Shown in pieces: positions 57,155 through 64,000 of a stretch of 64,000 nucleotides of DNA; the first letter of the stretch is position 1; every line of letters starts with the position of its first letter. The DNA is taken from contig CM056380.1 in the NCBI GenBank assembly GCA_029718625.1, forward strand, positions 42,716,189 through 42,780,188, read 5' to 3'. The notes below the pieces were generated by a model. The model was not told the origin of the DNA and ran no database searches. It saw only the letters and a list, made by a program, of their open reading frames with translations. Both the position numbers and the translations under genes were made by a program. Source of the stretch: Synaphobranchus kaupii. Taxonomy: Eukaryota; Chordata; Actinopteri; Anguilliformes; Synaphobranchidae.

Positions 57155-57310
57155 AGGGCTTTTTCAGATTATTGGACAGCAGTGTAAAGAGACAGGAAGA
57201 ATGGGAGCCAGAGAGAGGTAGATACAAACGACAAAGGTTGCGCGGCCAGATTCGAACCACCGACGTCGCGGCTCACAATGAGCATCTGAGACACCCTGTC
57301 TGGCCATTTT
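57155..57310 (-). repeat. tRNA-type SINE copy, minus orientation, with tRNA-like head
   Basis: The tail is AGGGCTTTTTCAGATTATTG, followed by GAGACAGGAAGAATGGGAGC and GGCCAGATTCGAACCACCGA. The GATTCGAACC block is the complement of a tRNA B box (GGTTCGAATC), supporting a tRNA-derived SINE with an RNA polymerase III promoter. Confidence 0.78.
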
Positions 57311-57724
57311 TAAACACCAAAGAAAGAGGGCGTACAGTACAGATAATTCACAATCTATACATTATTTTGGAATCAGAAGATTACATATCTTCTACTTGGG
57401 CTACTGGGCAAAGTGCAGTAACAAAGAATTCAGACTATAAGACTTTTACTTTATCAAAGACGAGAGACTTATCTAAGCTCCACTGCTGGAAGAAATACAA
57501 GCAACAGATAGAGTGGAAGTACCCAGAGATTGAATAATTGATTCGCGGGGGTTTATGACACCGTTGCAATTTTACACACAATAATTACCAATTATGAGCA
57601 TGCAGTTGCAACTCAATTCAAATGGAGCTTTATTGGCATGACAAATAACTTTGTGTTGCCAAAGCATAGTAAACAATTTCAAACAATAACAATAAACAGA
57701 TATTAAAAAAACAATAAATAACAA

Positions 57725-57922
57725 TAATTAAATACTATATAATTGTATACATGCACTTCTACAATCACTATATATGCATACATACAGATGTACATACCAT
57801 ATAACACATATACACACATATACAGTTACCGTATATAAATGTATACGTACATACATACACACACACATATATATATATATATACATACACACACATATAC
57901 TGTATATATATATATATATATG
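57725..57922. repeat. AT/CA-rich microsatellite cluster
   Basis: Irregular TACA, CATA and TA runs, ending in (TA)n at 57901-57920 beside the next element. Confidence 0.88.
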
Positions 57923-58968
57923 GGCCATTCTATAGAAGTCGTGCAAATTGAGGGTTGGAGAAAAGTGTAAATTTGTATTCTTTTTGCAAAATTATTTTAT
58001 AATATATGTGTTACACTTTATCTGAAACACATAAATATACTAGATGTACAGTGCAATCAAATGTAATTTTTTCAGAATAAGGATGAACTTACTGACTGCT
58101 CCTAAATATGTCACAACCGAAACATGGTGTAAACCCTGCTTTTGAAATAAAATTACATACCCAATTGATTTAAATGTTTAATTCACCTTTTTGAAAAAAA
58201 ATCTTGACTGCTGTTGAATTTAAATCAATTACCCTGAATTTTTAAATCAAATAAAACATTGGATTAATTAAATTTAGTGAAAACTCCATACAGATGATCT
58301 CTATAAAATGGACAGATTTGATCACATGAATTTGATAGATTCTTATTTATGAGATTATATATACCCTCATCTATCCTCATCTTGGATATTTGATTGATTA
58401 TTCATATTATTCAAAATCTTAACATAACAGCAGGTGTTTCGGTTGTGACCACATTGTTGCGGTTGTGACATCTCTTACTGAAACCTGAATTCCAAAGTTG
58501 GGACAGTACGTAAAATGCAAATAAAAGCAGAAAGCAGTGATTTTTAAATTCTCTAGTCTATATATTTAAATGAAAACGATATTTAAAAGATATTTAATGT
58601 TTTACCTTAGCAAATTCATAGATTTTTGTAAATACTGTATACGCTAATTCTGAATTTGATGCCTGCAACACGTTCCAAAAAAGTTGGGACAGGCAAAAAT
58701 TGGCAAAAATATTTTGGGTATTATTTTTTAATGCACAAGTTTAAGGGTTCATAGTGGGGACAGCCATCTCCCAATAGGAATTTATACTCCCAAGAGTAAA
58801 AGTGTTGATTGTGGATAAATGTAACTATTATTACTGCAATTTATATCGTGGATTATATTAAAACATAACATGATCTAATGAATTATATAGCATTGAAAGA
58901 TTTTATTGGTCAATTTCTTACTTTTATCAGAGAGGGAAAGCAATTTGCATGACTTTTGTAGAATGGCC
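57923..58968. mobile_element. DNA transposon (nonautonomous, about 1.05 kb) with 28-bp inverted ends
   Basis: The left end GGCCATTCTATAGAAGTCGT plus GCAAATTG and the complement of the right end (GGCCATTCTACAAAAGTCAT plus GCAAATTG) match at 25 of 28 positions; the three differences are all transitions. TATATA sequence flanks both ends. The interior is AT-rich, contains GGTTGTGAC motifs near 58441 and 58461, and has no long frame. An apparently separate repeat lies inside (58486-58693). Confidence 0.82.
58486..58693 (+). mobile_element. Nested interspersed repeat bounded by TTCCAAA...GTTGGGACAG motifs
   Basis: Both ends carry the same-orientation motif (TTCCAAAGTTGGGACAGT and TTCCAAAAAAGTTGGGACAG). 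The internal text (AAAGCAGTGATTTTTAAATT, GAATTTGATGCCTGCAACAC) is one I recognise as a common teleost repeat. Its class is uncertain. Confidence 0.6.
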
Positions 58969-59149
58969 TATATACACACAGTTGCAACTCTCTAAATATA
59001 GATTGATATGGCAGATGAAAGCCCAAAACAAATGAGAAAAAAAACACTGAACGCTGAACGAAAGAGTGCACATATGCACTTTGGGATAACAGGAATACTT
59101 TCAGCAGAGCATGGGAAATCTTATAAAATTTAAAGCAATATATGGTAAG

Positions 59150-59200
59150 CTGAGAGAGAGAGAGATAGAGAGAGAGAGATAGAGAGAGAAGAGAGAGATT
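59150..59200. repeat. GA-rich microsatellite
   Basis: GAGA units with ATAG interruptions. Confidence 0.9.
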
Positions 59201-59298
59201 GCTTTGTGATTTTCTGTCTTATCACAGCACATGCAAACCAGAGATATTGGCAAGCATTCCTTTTAAGTGCAGAACAAATGCAATAGTAGGCTGACAAA

Positions 59299-59324
59299 AT
59301 ATATATATATATATATATATATAT
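59299..59324. repeat. TA dinucleotide repeat
   Basis: About 12 AT/TA units. Confidence 0.92.
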
Positions 59325-61186
59325 TTTAAATGTTCACTGTATCTCTGAAATGCTTTAGCTCCACGGAGCAGCAATCTAAAGCAGGGACCTGGCAAGTGGG
59401 GCGATCAGATAATGGGCAGGAAAGTTTAGAGGAAATGAAAGGAGAGGCCGTCTCTTCATCATTACAAGGCCTGACTGATAAATTTCAAAGGTCTGCAAGA
59501 AGGGCCCTTTCCAAGAATAATTACTGTTAAAGGAACACCGACAGAGATTAACTATTTTCCAACAATTACGCTCTGTGTAACCCAAGACAGTCGCTTCATC
59601 TTATGTTTTTTTACAGCAGAAAATGAAGTCTAAGACGGGAGGAGAGTTCTCTGGTTCTGTTTTCCTGCCATGCACATTACGCTGACCTTTCCACCTTTAC
59701 TGGGTACCATGGCGCCCTCGATCGATAGCGGGCTTCGAAGGAGCCTGACGTGTAACTGTGAACATTAACCATGAAGGACATATACCTTGACCAGCACAAA
59801 AAAAAACAAAAAAAAACAGGGAAAATAGTTTATTCTTAGACTGAATGTTTATATTGAAGCGCAGCAGCATCACGGCTACATAGAGGGAAATGTGTGGGGG
59901 CCGGCTCACTGGAAGAGCATGTCTATTCACATTTACTGGACGCAAGCAGATGGACAGCTAGCCCTTTCATATCTAAAGAGAGCAAGAGAGGTTCTCACAT
60001 CAGTCTTCAGACCGACCCCCCCGACCCCCCGCCCCCCCCCCCCCAAAACCGACCCCTATCGAATTGGCACAGAGGACCAAATGGAGGTGAAGGGGTTTGA
60101 AACGCGAGGAGCAGTCGCCCCACCCTCCCACCTCCACACTACAGGTCCCCACGACGCTGTATAAATAAACGGAATGTGATAGCCTTTGTAAATAGCCGCG
60201 GCTTCTGAAATAGCCACACTGTGTTTGTGTGTGTCCGCGACCCTCCGCTGTCCGCTCCTAGAATAGAACAGGGTATCTCTTTACTGCCTTTCTAACATGG
60301 AGTGTGGGGTGTGGGGGGTACAGGGTCAGGGCTAAGTGGCCTCCCACGACTCAGCCCCCACCAGCTCCTCCGCTGCATGGAGTAAAGCGCTTTCACGGGT
60401 CCCCCCCTCTGAGCAAGAGCATGGGAAGACCTCCTTTGAAGCTGGAGTTTGCACATGGAGGCCACTGGCGAGCGGTCAGAGCTGAAACAGAAGCCCCCTG
60501 CGGTGCGGGAGACTTGCCGTATGTCGGCGACCCGTTCCCCGTCTCCCGAAGGCTTTTCAGCTGGACCCAGACAGAGGCGATTAGGGCTCCCACCCCCCCG
60601 CCGGTCGCTGAGTAGGAAGCGGCCACGCCTCCTGCTTTCAGGCGAAGCGCCTCCAGAGCACCGCGTGGGACAGGATGGAGTGTCGTGCGGGACCGGCGGG
60701 ACGTCTCATTCACCAAGCAAAGCAGGGAGGCCTGGTTCCTCTTTTGGGCGAGAGGCGGACGGACGCTTGCGCGCTCTGAACTCCCTCACCTGATCAGTGG
60801 CCCCTGGGGAGCAGGTGGCCTGGGTCTCGGTGAGCAGGCCTGAACAGGTACGGACAGGGCGGGTCCACGCGATCGGGAATAGGAGGGAGGAAGCAAAGTT
60901 GTGTAAAGATCCAAAGGTCAATCCTTTCCTCTCTGTCAGGCGGTGGAACAGCTTTAATGTCACACCCAGAGAGCGAAGAGAGAGGGAGAGAATGGGGAGG
61001 TTGGGTTCATAATGTGAAGAAGCACAGCCCTGCTGCTATGTATTTTTTTCCTCTCTTTAAATCCCAAAGACTCCTTCACAGCAGGAAAATAAAGGATCGT
61101 TACTTAGTAAAAAATACATTTAAAAAGGTAGCTACTGCAGCTAAGCTTAAAGGTTTTCATGTAGAAATTGAAAGGAGACAGAGAGA

Positions 61187-61245
61187 AAGTGAGAGAGACA
61201 GAGAGAGAGGGAGAGAGAGAGACAGAAGGAGAGAGAGAGAGAGCT
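61187..61245. repeat. GA-rich microsatellite
   Basis: Interrupted GAGA and GACA units on the plus strand. Confidence 0.9.
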
Positions 61246-61682
61246 ATAAAGTTATAAACATGAGATCCTATTCCAGTCTCAACAAAATATCTGGCAAGAC
61301 CACATGTGCTGGCAAAGTGCTGTGTAATTAAAGAGGGAAAAAGGGGAGAGATTTGTACATTTCATGGTATTGCAGGAATGGCTGAGAGACCCGCTGGGCA
61401 GAAGTATCGGCGCGGGATCGACCTTATTTTCACATAAACAGATCGCTGACGGGTGAACCTGTGCAGTGTCTAGCTTCAGCGCTCCGATCCTCTGGCCACG
61501 TTCACGCAGCCCGGGGGGGAAACGACTCACTTAATTCCACCACACTGAACCCGATGAACTAAAAGAGAGACCTCTGTATGGTCACTGCACTACCGGCTGT
61601 ATTCAGAGGCATTTCTGAATGAAATGGCAGGTAATTCAAGTCTTTGTTAAAAAAGATAAAGAAAAAAAAAAAGCCCCCCAAT

Positions 61683-62012
61683 GCACACACACACCCACAC
61701 ACATGCACACACGCACTCACACATGCACACTCACACAAGCACACATGCACACTCACACAAGCACACATGCACACGCGCACACGCGCGCACGCGCACACGC
61801 ACACACGCACACACAAGCACACTCACACATGCACACGCGCACACGCACGCACGCGCACACGCACACACGCACACACAAGCACACATGCACACTCACACAA
61901 GCACACATGCACACGCGCGCACGCGCGCACGCGCACACGCACACACGCACACACGCACACACGCACACACGCACACACGCACACACACACACACACACAG
62001 GCACACACACAC
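61683..62012. repeat. CA/CG-rich alternating purine-pyrimidine tract
   Basis: About 330 bp of CACA with dense CGCA and GCGC interruptions and a recurring module (ACACTCACACAAGCACACAT) at 61728, 61748 and 61888. The open frames here are artefacts. The strict alternation with many CG steps is favourable to Z-DNA. Confidence 0.93.
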
Positions 62013-62534
62013 GCACACCATTTATTTGCCTACTAAGCCTGATGAGGAATTAAGATGCTCTTCTTTATAAACAGAGTAAATCTACAGACAAATCTGTGCC
62101 GTCTGCAGATGGGTGTAGATGGTGAGACGGTCCAGATTGTGGATGAAAAGAGGGATCCAGCCAGCTGGAGACCAAACAAGTGCTGATGATGAACAGAGAG
62201 AGAGGGAGGAGGGAGGAGGGAGGAGAGACGAAGGGAAGAGGCGCCTCGCCTCTGTTTCAATCCCTCCGTCCGTATTGCAGCCCTCTGATAATGCGGGGCA
62301 CCGTTTTCTCCCAAAACAGAAACAACAAGCCTCCACCTGGACGTAAAACGCCCTCCCGCCCGGGATGCAACATGGCCCACAACAGCGTTCCAGAGGAGTC
62401 CTCGCATTGGAGGGGATTACGCATGCACAGGTTGTAAAATTAACTGGAAACAGAGGGCGCCTTGGGCGAGTCAGAACTCGCGGCTCACACACCAGAGAAA
62501 CGAGGGCGGGGGACGGGCGGCGGGGTTGGAGATT

Positions 62535-62555
62535 GGGGGGGGGGGGGGGGGGGGG
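62535..62555. repeat. G21 homopolymer tract
   Basis: Uninterrupted G run on the plus strand within a GC-rich patch. Confidence 0.9.
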
Positions 62556-63865
62556 TTGGGGTGAGCTCTTCACCCAACAGAGGCTCCCGCATGAGTCACG
62601 GCATTCCCCCACAGGTGCTGGAGGTGAGGTCGCTTTTTCCACTTTCACCAGTCACATGAACAACCAAGACCTCCAGGGCACAGAACGTACGAGAACGTGT
62701 TTAAAATAAAGTCAGCACATCATTGGCCCTGAACCTCGAGGGTTGGTGGGGGTTGGTGAGGGAGGGAAATTGGGTCAAGTCAAAAACTGACTCATGACAG
62801 ATATGATGCAAGACCGAACTCTGACGTCATATCTAGGACGGGGGGGAAGGGGGGGTAGGTGACACAGAGGCCTGTTTTGGGGTCCCTCCAAGAAGAGTCA
62901 TTTCCCACATTAAATCCCCAACACAACACCCCTCCCTCCCAACATGGGTCACTTTACTACAGCCCTTGGGTTATTTTCCTAGCCTGTCATAGGGTCAAAC
63001 CACTAATGTCACAGGGGTGCATATGACAAATTACTTAACTCCCATACCCCAGGCACCTCACAGGCGATGAAATACTCAGCCTTCTGAGATGATCCACCTT
63101 CCCAGTCACCCAAGGGGGCTCTGTCCTGGGTCACGTTTGGCACGGTTCCCTGCTATCCACAACACAGCCACCTCCCAAAAACAGCTTTTCTTTCTGGCTT
63201 TATGTGCTAAAACGGCACCTAGGGGTGGTTCTACTGCACCAACAAAAAAACGTGAGATGGTTGTGTTAATTTGAATTTACAGCGTTTAAATGGATCTTAA
63301 AAAGCATGCTTAAACCCATTCCTTAAAGGTCGCTGACTTGGCATGTGCACTCTAAACTAAAACACACCTGAGGATCAAATGCTTAAACGTTTTTTTCTTG
63401 AAATCTGAAATTCATTTAAATTTTTTTTATGTGAAATCACATTTGCACGGTGAGCCACATGCTCAGAGAAGTGCTCGTCTACAGCAGGTGTGCATTTTTG
63501 ATGAAATGGGGTGCGCAGTTGAGAGGTGTGCGTGATGAAATAGGCTGCGGCAAAGGGAAACGCACACGCTGGGCGCCGGTAAGACACGAAGAGCTGAAAC
63601 TGAAGAGAATGATGGAATAAAAAGAATAAAACCGCAACACACAGACACCTGAGCCACACCCCTCTGCTCCTGGCCACGCGTCTCTTTCTTCTCCTGCAAA
63701 TGAAGTAAAAAAAGGCGTAATTTCCCCCCCGAGGACGTGAGAGGGGCTCGCTGTGTCCCCCCAATGTGACCGGTAGCTTTACTTGTGGCTCCGCAGCCCA
63801 GATCAGGTTCTCTGGCAGCCTCTGTGCACACATGTTCTTTTTCAGCTGTAAATCGCTACACTTGC

Positions 63866-63932
63866 ACCCGCACCCCCGCACCCCCACCCCCCCCCACCCC
63901 CGCACCCCCACCCCCCCCCCCACCCCCCACCC
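63866..63932. repeat. C-rich (CCCCA)n-type tract
   Basis: CCCGCACCCCCACCCCCCCC-type sequence over about 65 bp. In the LTBP1 transcript it would be a repeated G-run tract. Confidence 0.9.
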
Positions 63933-64000
63933 CGTCCTCATATCCCCCCCCAAGCCCCTCCACAGTTTTTATTGGCCAGGCTAGGCCTAAGCTCATCCTA

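Larger units (their letters stand above)
48481..64000 (-). other. ltbp1: 5' intron of the LTBP1 long transcript
   Basis: At least 15.5 kb upstream of the 48.4-kb exon. It carries many transposable elements (a SINE at 49.0 kb, a hairpin MITE at 52.6 kb, a Tc1-like element at 53.3 kb, a retroposon candidate at 55.3-56.0 kb, a SINE at 57.2 kb, a TIR element at 57.9-59.0 kb), long homopolymer and dinucleotide tracts, and GC-rich patches at 51.6-52.2, 60.3-60.85 and 62.1-62.6 kb. I did not find the exon with EGF1 or the signal peptide exon of the long form. A weak 50-base exon candidate at 60790-60839 is discussed in the findings. Confidence 0.6.

Noticed and set aside
57205..57260. Possible tRNA gene (GATTCGAACC)
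   Set aside because: It is the head of a SINE copy whose tail and body are adjacent.
61619..62070. His/Thr-rich frames of up to 144 codons
   Set aside because: Low-complexity translation of the CA/CG tract.
1..64000. CRISPR array, bacterial operon or phage content
   Set aside because: The tandem repeats have no unique spacers and the window is plainly vertebrate intronic DNA.

Overview
The window is intron-rich vertebrate DNA, almost certainly from a teleost fish. The evidence is exon-intron structure with canonical splice sites, fish-type SINEs and MITEs, a Tc1-like transposon with long inverted repeats, and abundant CA/CT microsatellites and poly-C/poly-G tracts. The SINE at 31.2-31.4 kb looks like the V-SINE type. 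I cannot name the species from sequence alone.

One protein-coding gene explains all the convincing coding sequence. It is the 5' two-fifths or so of LTBP1 (latent TGF-beta binding protein 1), transcribed on the minus strand from right to left. Twelve coding exons were placed by splice sites, reading phase and domain content. From high to low coordinates they are: a linker exon of the long form (48.4 kb); the four-cysteine exon (42.4-42.6 kb), which doubles as first exon of a short isoform LTBP1S; EGF2 plus linker (31.0 kb); linker plus start of the hybrid 8-Cys domain (30.0-30.3 kb); middle of the hybrid domain (27.3 kb); end of the hybrid domain (21.6 kb); a calcium-binding EGF (17.9 kb); an 8-Cys/TB domain (14.0 kb); end of TB plus hinge (10.7 kb); a second hinge exon (6.5 kb); and two calcium-binding EGF exons (3.2 and 2.6 kb). 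Every junction is phase-compatible, and the joined protein reads continuously against LTBP1 of other vertebrates as I know it. The secretion and EGF1 exons of the long form should lie to the right of the window. The remaining EGF repeats, the TGF-beta-propeptide-binding TB domain and the C-terminus should lie to the left.

The rest, more than 95% of the window, is intron. It holds three minisatellites (75/76-bp, 33-bp and 36-bp units), several large CA-rich tracts, and a 917-bp Tc1-like element with 244-bp inverted terminal repeats and an intact DNA-binding-only transposase frame. It also holds a roughly 1-kb element with 28-bp inverted repeats, several MITEs, at least three copies of one tRNA-type SINE family, V-SINE-like pieces, short snap-back hairpins, and a few CpG-dense patches. 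The most striking patch, at 36.8-37.1 kb, may be a second internal promoter or first exon. No second gene could be shown.

The gene product is secreted to the extracellular matrix, where it holds latent TGF-beta. The architecture seen here (alternative N-termini, four-Cys region, EGF2, hybrid domain, EGF, TB, hinge, EGF array) is the matrix-anchoring half of the molecule. The most informative observation is that the LTBP1S start, with an in-frame stop two codons upstream and an intra-exonic splice acceptor for the long form, is laid out as it is in mammals.
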